Notes: generated by a model from the letters alone, not told the origin. Shown: positions 26,056-34,786, counted from the first letter of the stretch. The stretch: DNA of 64,000 nt from CBDFKV01 sp965249035 (GCA_965249035.1 CBDFKV010000006.1:62001-126000); one strand, 5' to 3'. Made by a program: numbers and translations.

Positions 26056-26559
26056 ATGAAAAAATTAGTGGTCCTTGTTGATGTGCAGAATATCTATTAC
26101 ACGACCAAGCAATCATATAATTGTAACTTTGATTACAATAAATTTTGGGCTCAGGCCACTTCAAATAGGCAGGTAATAAAAGCGATTGCTTACGCCGTCG
26201 ATCGTGATGATGAAAGGCAAAGACAGTTTCAAAATATATTGAGAGCGATCGGCTTTGAGGTAAAGCTTAAGCCATTTATCCAAAGGGTTGATGGGTCAGC
26301 AAAAGGTGATTGGGATGTGGGCATAGCGCTCGACGCGATAGAGTACGCCAAAGAGGCAGATGTGGTCGTGTTAGCATCTGGTGATGGAGATTTTGATTTG
26401 CTGGTTGATAAAATCCGTAATGATCTACATGCGATAGTAGAGGTCTACGGTGTGCCTAGGCTCACAGCCACTTCACTCATTAACTCAGCATCAAAATATA
26501 TTCCAATTGATAAGGGTTTATTATTAGATACATCGAAAAGAAAACAAAAAAACACCTGA
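26056..26559 (+). CDS. NYN-domain (LabA-like, PIN-fold) putative ribonuclease
   Basis: 167-residue protein of the NYN/DUF88 family. The opening VVLVDVQNIYYT supplies the first acidic residue. KGDWDVGIALDAIEYAKEADVVVLASGDGDFDLLVDKIR carries the remaining conserved Asp residues of the metal site (residues about 92-127; only parts are key: GDWDVG and SGDGDFD). Such enzymes cleave RNA in other systems; the target here is unknown. The gene is AT-rich and lies in an accessory stretch between a HIT protein and a DUF4279-like protein. No ribosome site is obvious. Confidence 0.85.
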   Translation: MKKLVVLVDVQNIYYTTKQSYNCNFDYNKFWAQATSNRQVIKAIAYAVDRDDERQRQFQNILRAIGFEVKLKPFIQRVDGSAKGDWDVGIALDAIEYAKEADVVVLASGDGDFDLLVDKIRNDLHAIVEVYGVPRLTATSLINSASKYIPIDKGLLLDTSKRKQKNT

Positions 26560-26774
26560 CAAACGGTTGTGGGTGGACAAACCACCCGCTACGCTACGAA
26601 CTTGCCGAGTCGCGACGTTATGTAATTAATTAACAAGGAAGAAATAGCAGAAAACCGAGGGCAGAGCGTAGTTTTTGCGGATATCAGAGAAAACTGGCAT
26701 CTGATCCGGGTTTTGTTCGTCCTATGCGCTAGAATCTCTCGTCATATTTACAATCAATTGAGAAGGGCAAACTC
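26560..26774. other. Intergenic hairpin region after the NYN gene
   Basis: A perfect GGGTGG/CCACCC stem with a 5-base loop (26571-26587) follows the NYN stop codon, and GTTATGT occurs 30 bp later. The layout resembles an integron attC site but the core sequences do not match the consensus fully. It ends with AGAAGG, the ribosome site of the next gene. Confidence 0.4.
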
Positions 26775-27191
26775 TTGGCATCTAATGAAGGACGGGCCTA
26801 CTTCGCACTGAGTGGTTATCATTTTAATCCCGATGACATCACTCGTCTGATTGGCATAGAACCCACCACAGTCAATGCTGCCGGAGCAAACAGTGGATTG
26901 GATCGGCCTGTGATCAGTTCATGGGAGTTATCGACCGATACGGTCACTGATGGTCTGGACGTTTATGATTTGACCAACGAACTTATTAAGCAAATTGAAC
27001 CGGCCCAGGAAAGGATCCTTGACGTCATAAAAAGCCATAATTTGTCGCCCAGAATTGGTGTGATTCTGGTTTTGTCAGTTGATAAAAATGAAGCGGTGCC
27101 CGATGTTGGTTTCGGTGCCAGAACGATTCGTTTTCTGGCAGACGTGGGCGCTTTTATTAATGTGGAATATCAGCTTTCTGAGCGTATTTAA
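26775..27191 (+). CDS. DUF4279-like small protein
   Basis: 138-residue protein resembling the DUF4279 family: ARAYFALSGYHFNPDDITRLIGIEPT-type opening (here starting ASNEGRAYFALSGY), a central SSWELST, then a DLTNELIKQIEPAQERILDVIK helix and two C-terminal strands. Function of the family is unknown, though members often sit in accessory or toxin-related regions. The start is TTG, fixed by an AGAAGG ribosome site eight bases upstream and by the absence of any nearby ATG before the conserved strand. Confidence 0.75.
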   Translation: MASNEGRAYFALSGYHFNPDDITRLIGIEPTTVNAAGANSGLDRPVISSWELSTDTVTDGLDVYDLTNELIKQIEPAQERILDVIKSHNLSPRIGVILVLSVDKNEAVPDVGFGARTIRFLADVGAFINVEYQLSERI

Positions 27192-27568
27192 GCCCTAAAT
27201 GAGAGCATATCTGCATTTGCTTCACCCCGCCGCTAAAGTACCAAGTGCAAACACAAGTGACTTAGCCGTATTCAATCGCCATTAAAGATGCTTCAAACAA
27301 AGTCGCTGGCAGGCAGTAGAAAGAAGTAGCGACGAGTTGATGCACGGCCCGTAAAAGTTCAGACCCAGTCTAGCGACATCTGTTCTCCCGCTCATACCCG
27401 CATCGCGTAGCGTTTTCTTTTGGTTTTCGAATTTGCCGAAATATAACCTTTGTTAAAGTTTCGGCCTTCAAAAAACCACGTGAAAAAGCACGCGAAAAGA
27501 CGTCCGTATCACAGACTAACTTCAGATTTAGAGGCCGCGCGACTTGCAGGGTCGCGCGGCTGATTATC
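27192..27568. other. Gene-free region with two strong hairpins
   Basis: No credible gene in about 375 bp. It contains the inverted repeat GCCGAAA/TTTCGGC with an inner TAAC/GTTA (27435-27465), and a perfect 10-bp stem near its right end listed separately. A minus-strand reading frame through here lacks a ribosome site and is probably chance. Confidence 0.5.
27534..27560 (-). terminator. Strong GC hairpin downstream of the small 53-residue gene
   Basis: GCCGCGCGAC and GTCGCGCGGC form a perfect 10-bp stem with a 7-base loop, 8 bp after the stop codon of the minus-strand small gene. There is no clear T-run on either side, so it may be a weak terminator, an RNA stabiliser or a protein site. Confidence 0.5.
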
Positions 27569-27730
27569 TCAAGGCTTCTTGGGGGTACTGTAGGGTACTT
27601 CTTTCTGGAAAGATTCCCAGGTGGTTTTATAGCCAACGTAGCCCATTTTATTAGCCTTCATCTGTTTGGTTGTCAGAAAACGTGACTTGCCCTTGGGAAC
27701 CTTGGGCCTGGCTTTTGATGCATCGCTCAT
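27569..27730 (-). CDS. Small basic protein of 53 residues, unknown function
   Basis: A 53-codon frame starting MSDASKARPKVPKGK and ending STPKKP. It has AGGAG eight bases before the ATG, good codon use and a strong hairpin just after the stop, all of which support a real gene. The protein is rich in Lys and Pro with a central QMKANKMGYVGYKTTWESF segment and no membrane helix or Cys. I do not recognise a family; a nucleic-acid-binding role would suit its charge. It lies upstream of nothing on its strand except the hairpin and is 109 bp from the end of the TPR gene. Confidence 0.62.
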   Translation of the reverse strand: MSDASKARPKVPKGKSRFLTTKQMKANKMGYVGYKTTWESFQKEVPYSTPKKP

Positions 27731-27839
27731 AGTCATAACTCCTAAATGGTTGAAAAGGGAGGAATGTAAACAGGATTGTCAGTCCCTCCCACTTAAACTG
27801 ACGTAAATAATAAAATCTAGCGCTCGCCAATTTCCTAAA

Positions 27840-28856
27840 TCATCTGTTAGCGCACTTTGCCTTATCGAATTGCTCCTCGCAATGCTTTAAACACAGTGGT
27901 TGAAGCGCGTGCGGAAAACATTCGATAATCAATTCAAACTCATCAGCCGCCTCAACGGCAAATGCGGTGTCTTTTGTTAACTCGGCCAACGCGCTCCGTG
28001 CAGTAGACCTATTTACCCTGCATAGGACTGCTAGATGAATGGGAAGTTGCTGCTCCATACAAACTGTCAATGCCGTCTCATACGATCGTATGGCCTCTTC
28101 CAAGCGCTCGGCGTTTTCTTCTGATTCAGCCAAGTTATGCAGTACTGCACCACAATTATTATGTGTGGCGGCTAACTCGAAAGCATTATTATCAGCATCG
28201 AACTCTGCGATTGCATTTTTATAGGCGACCACAGACTTTTGAAAAGTACGGTTACCTTTTAAAAGTTTTCCATAAGTATGGAAAGTAGCACCCAGCTGAT
28301 GCATGGCTGCCGCCCACTGTTCAGGCGTCTCTTTTCGAGACCATTCTAATAACGCATTCGTATAAGCATCAATGGATTCTTTTAACCATTTCGAGCCATC
28401 CAGTTGCCGACCCAAAGCTTGCTTTGCGGTTCCCACGTTATTTTGTGTTGCTGCCCAGTCGAGCGGTGACTCTTCCTGGCTAAACTCTTCTAAGGCGCTG
28501 TTAAAGCACTGAATGGCCTTTTCATACAATTCAACATCTCTTAACTGTTGCCCCTGTGCCGCAAGAATATTGCCAAGACTATTCTGGGTCTCTGCCCAGG
28601 CTAATGGCTCCTGATCGCGATATTCATCCGTCAGTAATACCTCAAGTGCCTCACGCGCACTGTCGAGAATGTTGGAGCTAAAACGATGCTGTTCAAAATT
28701 TCCCCGTGTATGCAGAAAATTATCAGCTGTAGTTACCTTGGTATCCGGAGTAGCAACTTCAGATAAGGCTTCACCAAGCAAGTCGATAGAATTCGCTATT
28801 GCAAGCTCTAAGGCCTTATTGTCCGGGTAAAATAGGTAAGTATTAGAGAATGTCAT
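27840..28856 (-). CDS. Tetratricopeptide-repeat protein
   Basis: 338-residue soluble protein made of about five degenerate TPR units with a roughly 50-residue period. Each has the form WAETQNSLGNILAAQG, then EKAIQCFNSALEEF, and later WAATQNNVGTAKQALG and LAATHNNCGAVLHNLAE. There is no signal peptide or catalytic domain. This spaced TPR type usually acts as a protein-protein scaffold. Its start codon directly abuts the stop codon of the SlyD-like isomerase gene, so the two are probably co-translated and may act together on a folding or assembly task. Confidence 0.85.
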   Translation of the reverse strand: MTFSNTYLFYPDNKALELAIANSIDLLGEALSEVATPDTKVTTADNFLHTRGNFEQHRFSSNILDSAREALEVLLTDEYRDQEPLAWAETQNSLGNILAAQGQQLRDVELYEKAIQCFNSALEEFSQEESPLDWAATQNNVGTAKQALGRQLDGSKWLKESIDAYTNALLEWSRKETPEQWAAAMHQLGATFHTYGKLLKGNRTFQKSVVAYKNAIAEFDADNNAFELAATHNNCGAVLHNLAESEENAERLEEAIRSYETALTVCMEQQLPIHLAVLCRVNRSTARSALAELTKDTAFAVEAADEFELIIECFPHALQPLCLKHCEEQFDKAKCANR

Positions 28857-29363
28857 TTATGCTCGACTGAGAATATCATTGAGGTCCGGGTCGGCGTCAA
28901 CCGGCCCGCCAAGGTCGAGCTCTTCATCAGTAGCTTCACGGATCGTCAATACTTCCAACTTGAAGACGACTTCTCTGCCACACAGTGGATTATTGCCGTC
29001 GACGGTTAATGTTTTGTCATCGAAACGAGTAACGATAAAAGCCTTGGGCTCACCCTTTTCATTTTCCATGGTGATGGTCAAACCGATCTCTCGATATTCC
29101 TCAGGAACATTTTCGATTTGGTCGGTAAACACCAACGACTCGTCTCTGTCACCATAGAGCAGTTTAGTGTCAACCGGCACTTCGATGATATCGCCGACCT
29201 TTTTACCATCCAGTTGTTTTGTCACCGGCTCAGACAGGATGTCATTCACGCCATGAACATAACCCAGAGGATAGTCAACGGTAACCAGTACATCACCGGT
29301 TTTTTCATCGATGACCTTATAATTAAGCTCAACGAAACTGTCGTTTTGAATGATATCTGACAT
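28857..29363 (-). CDS. FKBP-type peptidyl-prolyl isomerase, SlyD-like
   Basis: 168-residue cytoplasmic FKBP/SlyD-type protein: SFVELNYKVIDEKTGDVL opens the FKBP half, YVHGVNDILSEPVTKQLDGKKVGD is the conserved core loop, and an inserted-in-flap domain follows before NPLCGREVVFKLEVL closes the fold. The acidic C-terminus (EELDLGGPVDADPDL) lacks the His-rich metal tail of E. coli SlyD. It lies downstream of the aprMBA set on the same strand, next to a TPR gene, and could help fold or assemble a nearby complex; this is inference from position. Confidence 0.85.
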   Translation of the reverse strand: MSDIIQNDSFVELNYKVIDEKTGDVLVTVDYPLGYVHGVNDILSEPVTKQLDGKKVGDIIEVPVDTKLLYGDRDESLVFTDQIENVPEEYREIGLTITMENEKGEPKAFIVTRFDDKTLTVDGNNPLCGREVVFKLEVLTIREATDEELDLGGPVDADPDLNDILSRA

Positions 29364-29393
29364 GAATAAAAAGCCTGTTACAAATAGAGCTGC

Positions 29394-29759
29394 CTAGAAC
29401 AACGTAGCACCAAAAATTCTTACCTTGTCCTTTTCATAACCCAGCACCAATCTGCCCAGCCATTCACCTTGTTTCTTGGTGTGTCTTTGTTTATATAAAA
29501 TCGTTACATGCTCACCACGGCGAATGATGCCAAGATATTCATAATCTTCAGATAGGTTCTTTGTCAGTTCGCTTCTTGCAAACTGTTTGCCCATCTCTAT
29601 TTCATTGGCGCCCATCAGCATTTTCGCTGCGAAATTTCGGGTGAAAGCGCCGTAGTTTTGTTCATTCGAGTATTTCACGAGGTCAGCCCACATGGGGTGC
29701 GCCAGCTCTAGAATCTCTTCATCTGTTTTTTCAATAATATTCATGAGTCTATCGTTCAC
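29394..29759 (-). CDS. Conserved-looking protein of unknown function, possibly NTF2-like
   Basis: 121-residue soluble protein. The pattern of an N-terminal helix (ILELAHPMWADLVKYSNEQ), a short helix with NFAAKML, then alternating strands ending GRLVLGYEKDKVRIFGATLF suggests an alpha+beta fold of the NTF2/SnoaL kind, but I cannot name a family. A second in-frame Met lies five codons in; the first follows AAGTGA and is kept. It sits between the apr terminator and the SlyD-like gene, on the same strand as both. Confidence 0.65.
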   Translation of the reverse strand: MNDRLMNIIEKTDEEILELAHPMWADLVKYSNEQNYGAFTRNFAAKMLMGANEIEMGKQFARSELTKNLSEDYEYLGIIRRGEHVTILYKQRHTKKQGEWLGRLVLGYEKDKVRIFGATLF

Positions 29760-29823
29760 TTAACACATAAATTAGTTTTGCAGGACTATGGATCATCGAT
29801 AGGCTGCAGACTACAAACCATAG

Positions 29824-29860
29824 AAAAAAAAGACCAACACAAAGTAGGTTGGCCTTTTTT
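29824..29860 (-). terminator. Intrinsic terminator downstream of aprA
   Basis: Read on the minus strand, GGCCAACC and GTTGGTC pair around an 8-base loop with one mismatch, followed by eight T. An A-run on the other side makes it potentially bidirectional. It ends the aprMBA transcript 43 bp after the aprA stop. Confidence 0.85.
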
Positions 29861-29902
29861 AAGATAAGTAAAAATATTTCGTGATTTTTACTCAGCTCAC
29901 CC

Positions 29903-31768
29903 CTATTCGTTATCTACCAGATGGTAGAGGGGTGCTTTTTCCATAGTATATTCACCCGTGTTGCGATCACGATGAGAAACAGTCAACACGTGCCAGTTTT
30001 TATCATCCAGTTTCATCGCATCACCCCGGTAATAGTAACCAGGCCAACGTGTTTCCTTACGGAACAAGGTATGCTGGAATACACTTTCAGAAGTGAGGTA
30101 ACGGTGCTTCAGTTCCCATGCACGTAGCAGTTCATGGATATCCTCAGCAGCGATTTTTTCCAGATCTTCCCCAAATACCTTCATCTTCTTAAGGCCGATT
30201 TGGAGCAGCTTTTCGTTGGTCATGTAGTTTACACCAAAACCACCACAGTACTCGTCCATCAGCTTCTGCAGACGAACAAGACCCTGACTGGGGTTGATGT
30301 AGTTAGGGTTAACAGTACCGGCAACGATTTCATTACGGCCTACAGTATACGTTTCCATTGGCTTGTAGATTTCTGTTTTGCGGTCTTCAATCTGCTGCTC
30401 AGAAACACGGATACCTTCTGCTTTGCCATCATCAATATATTTACAGGCAGCTTTAGCAGCCAGACGACCTTCAGTGAAAGAACCCGATGAAAATGCGTGT
30501 GGTGTACCCCCTACCGCATCACCCGCACCAAACAGACCTTCTACTGTGGTCATCCGGTTGTAGCCCCAGAAATATTCGTCAGGAGAAACATCTTCCGGGC
30601 CTGAGCACCATGCACCACAACCGGTGGCGTGTGAACCCATTACGTAGGGCTCTGAAGTGGTTAATTCAGGATTTTCGTATTTTGGATCAACGTCATTTGC
30701 AGCCCAAAGTACCGCCTGACCAACGGTCATGCCCAAGAAGTTGTGCCAGCCGATCTCTTCAAGATGCGGATCCTGGAAGGCTTCCATAGTGACCATGTGG
30801 ATAGGACCACGGCCAGCATTCACCTCATTGATAAATGCATGGTTACGTAAACAGGTCGGGATTGGTTTGTGGGACAGGTGTTGCCCTTCGGTATCCAGAT
30901 ATTCTTTACCGACCATTTTTGTGAGCGCCGGGAACCACTTGGATTCATACTCTTCGCCCAGACCATTTTGTGTATAGGTCTTGAGGTGTAAGAAATAGGC
31001 GCCCACTGGGCCGTAACCATCTTTGAATCGGGCCAGTACGATCCGGTTTTCCATCTGCGTCATCTTCGCGCCTGCATCGATCATCAGACCATAGGCAGAC
31101 CCAGATGACCAGGGGGCATACCAGACGCGACCCGCACCTTCACCGACTGAACGTGGCTTAAAGATGTTAGAAGCGCCACCAGCTCCACAGATAACGGTCT
31201 TGGATTTAAATACGTGGTAGTTACCCGTACGCACATTAAAGCCAACAGCGCCCGCGACGCGGTTCTCTTTGGCATCATCCATTAGCAAATGAGTGACACA
31301 AACGCGGTTGAATACCTTGTCTGCTGATTTTTTCGCTGCTTCTGCAACAATCGGCTTGTATGATTCACCGTGAATCATGATCTGCCAGCGCCCTTCACGC
31401 AGGTAGTGACCGGTGTCAGGGTTTTTCATCAAAGGCAGTCCCCAGTCTTCGAACTGGTGAACCGCAGAATCAACGTGACGTGCCATATCGAACGCGAGAT
31501 CTTCACGAACCATGCCCATCAGGTCCATACGTGCATAGCGCACGTGATCTTCCGGGTTGTTCTCACCCCAACGTGTACCCATGTAACAGTTGATCGCATA
31601 AAGGCCCTGGGCTACCGCACCAGAACGATCGATGTTTGCTTTTTCAGCAATGACAATTTTTTTGTCCTTGCCCCAATATCGTGCTTCAAACGCCGCACCA
31701 GTGCCGCCTAGGCCAGCACCCGCAACCAAGACGTCGATATCGTCTTCAATAATTGTTTTGTAGCCCAT
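29903..31768 (-). CDS. aprA: Adenylylsulfate reductase alpha subunit
   Basis: FAD-bearing catalytic subunit that, in sulfur oxidisers, works in reverse to form APS from sulfite and AMP. The 621-residue length fits AprA. The FAD fold opens with VLVAGAGLGGTGAAFEAR, followed by AVAQGLYAINCYMG, a substrate-side RWQIMIHGESYKPIVAEAA and GLFGAGDAVGGTPHAFSSGSF near residue 410. Its ATG overlaps the aprB stop by one base. With aprM upstream, the order aprM-aprB-aprA matches the sulfur-oxidation-type operon rather than the sulfate-reducer type, so I infer the oxidative direction. sat is not in the window. Confidence 0.97.
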   Translation of the reverse strand: MGYKTIIEDDIDVLVAGAGLGGTGAAFEARYWGKDKKIVIAEKANIDRSGAVAQGLYAINCYMGTRWGENNPEDHVRYARMDLMGMVREDLAFDMARHVDSAVHQFEDWGLPLMKNPDTGHYLREGRWQIMIHGESYKPIVAEAAKKSADKVFNRVCVTHLLMDDAKENRVAGAVGFNVRTGNYHVFKSKTVICGAGGASNIFKPRSVGEGAGRVWYAPWSSGSAYGLMIDAGAKMTQMENRIVLARFKDGYGPVGAYFLHLKTYTQNGLGEEYESKWFPALTKMVGKEYLDTEGQHLSHKPIPTCLRNHAFINEVNAGRGPIHMVTMEAFQDPHLEEIGWHNFLGMTVGQAVLWAANDVDPKYENPELTTSEPYVMGSHATGCGAWCSGPEDVSPDEYFWGYNRMTTVEGLFGAGDAVGGTPHAFSSGSFTEGRLAAKAACKYIDDGKAEGIRVSEQQIEDRKTEIYKPMETYTVGRNEIVAGTVNPNYINPSQGLVRLQKLMDEYCGGFGVNYMTNEKLLQIGLKKMKVFGEDLEKIAAEDIHELLRAWELKHRYLTSESVFQHTLFRKETRWPGYYYRGDAMKLDDKNWHVLTVSHRDRNTGEYTMEKAPLYHLVDNE

Positions 31769-32250
31769 CAGTAGTAAACCCCCTCTTTAAGTGTCAAGCC
31801 ATTTGATTCCAGCGTAGGTAAATCACCGTCATCCATGCGGACATACTTAGGTTCTTGGAACAATAGCTCACCGTCACGCATTTCTTTGCTGGGTGCTGCT
31901 TCTTCAGATAACTGAGGAATTCCTGTGCCCCAGGGCTTGGTCGTGATAGGCGCCAGCAGCTCCATGTCTTTTTTGCCGTTGCGGAACTTAATACGCCACG
32001 CAATGGTACCTTTTTCCTCATCACGAATTACTCGTACCGAGCTGCCCAGTGGGGCGAAATCTGCATAGCCACGCACATCAATAGCCTGATGTGGGCAAGC
32101 CTTTACACAGGAATAACACTCCCAGCACATGTTAGGTTCAATGTTGTAAGCACGACGAAGCGTTTTATCAATGTGCATGATGTCAGATGGGCAGATATCG
32201 ACACACTGCCCACAACCATCACAACGAGTCATATAGACAAAAGTTGGCAT
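31768..32250 (-). CDS. aprB: Adenylylsulfate reductase beta subunit
   Basis: 160-residue electron-transfer subunit with two 4Fe-4S clusters: CDGCGQCVDICPSDIMH near residues 10-26 and CWECYSCVKACPHQA near 42-56. The C-terminal half is the AprB tail that wraps around AprA (KPWGTGIPQLSEE, LLFQEPKYVRMDDGDLP). It passes electrons between the AprA flavin and the membrane partner AprM. AGAGAG precedes the ATG, and the stop overlaps the aprA start. Confidence 0.97.
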   Translation of the reverse strand: MPTFVYMTRCDGCGQCVDICPSDIMHIDKTLRRAYNIEPNMCWECYSCVKACPHQAIDVRGYADFAPLGSSVRVIRDEEKGTIAWRIKFRNGKKDMELLAPITTKPWGTGIPQLSEEAAPSKEMRDGELLFQEPKYVRMDDGDLPTLESNGLTLKEGVYY

Positions 32251-32287
32251 AATATTCTCTCTTTCTTAAGTAATAATTAAATGAATG

Positions 32288-33139
32288 TTAGTAGTGGTTT
32301 GGTGACTCACGCTTGATACCAAGCCCCATGTAAGGTGGTTTTTCGCCCATATATTGCGGGATATCGGGAAACTTAGCCTGGACTTCAGGATCAGTGAGAT
32401 CGAAATCATCGGGCAAATTCTCTCTTGAACCATCTGCCTTAGTAACCTTCTTCTGATAAGCCGCAGCAGGCTTGAAAAACATGTGAGCGAATTTCGAGAA
32501 GTACACACCGGCAAATAATACGGTGCTGGCGAGGATAAACAGAGCAAATGCAAATGTACTCACCCCGGAGATGCCGAAAGACTGCAGAAATGACCAGATA
32601 AGAGCAAATGTGCAAGTCATAAGCAATGAAACAATAAATAGGTCTGCACGATCCAATTTATACCATTCCTTGCCTTCTGAATTAACATCGACACGGATAG
32701 CGAACCAGAACCAGTAACCGCCAACACATAACATCAATGCACCGACATGCCACAAGAAAGGAATAATTCCAGGCGTATGGGTGGCTGGCGTTGGATAGCC
32801 AAATATCATAATCACTGTCATAGCAACGAATAGGATAAATCCGTACATGGTAAGGAGATGCGAGATCCTGCGCTTCTGGTTGTTGAATTCTGATGAAGTC
32901 AACACTTCGCTAGTGAGCGTTGAGATAGCAAGCGACGCTTTTTCGCCACTGCCAACGGAGCGCTTTGCACTCTTTTCCGCTTTTTTTGCGTTCTCGAAAA
33001 AGTACTGCGCACTCTTCTTATGAATCATGTCAAGTACTGTTCCTCCTACCACCAACAGGAACATCAAGATGACATAACCCTGCATTGCGGCGGGTGATAT
33101 AAACGCCGAAAGCTCGGCAAAGGGATTGCTCAGTAACAT
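32288..33139 (-). CDS. aprM: Membrane anchor of adenylylsulfate reductase
   Basis: 283-residue integral membrane protein with about six helices, similar in layout to HdrE/respiratory nitrate reductase gamma-type cytochrome b proteins. Helices lie near residues 18-38, 88-108, 118-140, 165-187 and 198-220. Its place as first gene of aprM-aprB-aprA is the known arrangement in sulfur oxidisers, where AprM takes electrons from AprBA into the quinone pool. A GAGGA ribosome site lies 7 bases before the ATG. The C-terminal part (about 240-283) is cytoplasmic and acidic, possibly the AprB contact. Confidence 0.9.
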   Translation of the reverse strand: MLLSNPFAELSAFISPAAMQGYVILMFLLVVGGTVLDMIHKKSAQYFFENAKKAEKSAKRSVGSGEKASLAISTLTSEVLTSSEFNNQKRRISHLLTMYGFILFVAMTVIMIFGYPTPATHTPGIIPFLWHVGALMLCVGGYWFWFAIRVDVNSEGKEWYKLDRADLFIVSLLMTCTFALIWSFLQSFGISGVSTFAFALFILASTVLFAGVYFSKFAHMFFKPAAAYQKKVTKADGSRENLPDDFDLTDPEVQAKFPDIPQYMGEKPPYMGLGIKRESPNHY

Positions 33140-33399
33140 TAAATTATCCTCAAATATTTGGTCGGCGGAAGGGTATCCTTAAATTGGGTAGCCGTCGAGC
33201 ATAGAAAGCCTATTCCCCGATACAAAAAACTTACATCTAATTGGACCTACCACCATACGATAAAGCTCACACTAATTTGGGGGGAGATTACAGCCATCTT
33301 ACGACCAGAATGGCACAATGCCTTGGGCAAGTGAGTCTGTATAAACAGGCCGTGCAGCCAACTCGTCAACCCGTGGCTGATTTGTTACCTTAGGCAAGT

Positions 33400-34620
33400 A
33401 TGACCATGATTAAAATTAAGCATTCACGAGAACTGGCCCGTTTACGTCGCCTCGCCTTAGCTGCACAAGGTTTACTGCAAGCTCAGCCTTATGGGCGTGG
33501 CTTGGCGGGGGCACGTAAAGCGATTAACCACATCGGGTATGTACAGATCGATACCATATCGGTGGTGGAACGAGCACACCATCATGTTTTGCACTCTAGA
33601 GTGCCTCAGTTCAAACCCGACATGACCAATCGAATGTTGCTCGATGGGGATATTTTTGAGTATTGGGCACACGCGGCGGCTTTTCTACCTATCGCCGATT
33701 TTCGCTTCTCCTTACCCTACAAGCACGCGATTAAAAGCGGCCAAACCCATTGGTATAGAACCCGCGATAAGAAGCTTATGGGTGAATTGTTGGCACGCAT
33801 CCGTTCAGATGGCCCGTTACGATCTCGAGATATAGAAACGAACACCACAAAACGGGCCGGTTGGTGGGACTGGAAGCCCGCCAAAAAGGCACTCGAACAA
33901 CTGTATATGCAAGGAGATTTAATGGTCAGTGACCGCGAAAGTTTCCAAAAAACCTATGATCTCACCGAACGGGTACTGCCCTCAAACGCCAATTCACACA
34001 TGCCCAGCCTGGAAGAGTTTACGACACACCTTGTCGACCAAACTTTACGCTGCCATGGGTTTGCTTCACTCAAAGGCCTGACCTACCTGCGCCGAAGTGC
34101 TGAACTCCGCAACACTGTGAAAGGCTTGGTTAACGAGCGGTTAGCGCAGCGCACATTAGAGCAAGTACAAGTGAGCAGTGGTGAAATATTTATATTGGAA
34201 CCGGGCGCGCTCGAACGCCCCCTGCCCCGATTGAGCAGCCGCCTGTTGATTCTTTCGCCATTCGACAACAGTGTCATTCAGCGCGAACGGCTCAAAGCAC
34301 TGTTTCAATACGACTATAAGATAGAATGTTATGTGCCCGCAGCCAAACGCCAGTATGGCTACTTTTGCCTGCCGCTACTGTATCGCGATGATTTTATTGG
34401 GCGGATGGATTGTAAAGCCCACCGGAAAATCAAGCATTTCGAGATCAAATCACTACACTTGGAGCCACATAACTTTGATGAAGACAGCGTCATTGCTGCG
34501 TTTGTAGACGCCATCACACAATTCTGTCATTTCCAAAACTGTGACTCAGTGTCTTTGACTAAAGCTTACCCAAAACACCTCAACCAACGTCTACACAGTG
34601 TGCTAAAACCTCTAGGGTGA
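33400..34620 (+). CDS. YcaQ-family winged-helix DNA glycosylase
   Basis: 406-residue protein of the HTH_42 family. The conserved block YVQIDTISVVERAHHHVLHSR near residues 49-69 is the YcaQ fingerprint, with the catalytic Gln-x-Asp version rather than Gln-x-Gln of AlkZ. YcaQ removes bulky N7 adducts and unhooks interstrand crosslinks from DNA. Later motifs RLLILSPFDNSVIQRERL and FIGRMDCKAHRK match the family. It is a single-gene plus-strand unit, divergent from aprM. Length matches E. coli YcaQ. Confidence 0.88.
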   Translation: MTMIKIKHSRELARLRRLALAAQGLLQAQPYGRGLAGARKAINHIGYVQIDTISVVERAHHHVLHSRVPQFKPDMTNRMLLDGDIFEYWAHAAAFLPIADFRFSLPYKHAIKSGQTHWYRTRDKKLMGELLARIRSDGPLRSRDIETNTTKRAGWWDWKPAKKALEQLYMQGDLMVSDRESFQKTYDLTERVLPSNANSHMPSLEEFTTHLVDQTLRCHGFASLKGLTYLRRSAELRNTVKGLVNERLAQRTLEQVQVSSGEIFILEPGALERPLPRLSSRLLILSPFDNSVIQRERLKALFQYDYKIECYVPAAKRQYGYFCLPLLYRDDFIGRMDCKAHRKIKHFEIKSLHLEPHNFDEDSVIAAFVDAITQFCHFQNCDSVSLTKAYPKHLNQRLHSVLKPLG

Positions 34621-34786
34621 CACCGAGATAAAAGCAGTGCTACGAGTGAGCAGCTTCAAGGCGCTGTTGTCGGATAAATGTTCCGCTACGTTCCAAAATC
34701 GCCGGAGTCCGTGGCGATTTTCTCTACTTCCAGAGAAAGACAAATGACATTTCAATTAAGGCAAATCATAGCAATAGGAACTATAA

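Noticed and set aside
27370..27636. 88-residue minus-strand frame
   Set aside because: It runs antisense-free but through the strong hairpin, overlaps the better-supported 53-residue gene in another frame and has no ribosome site.
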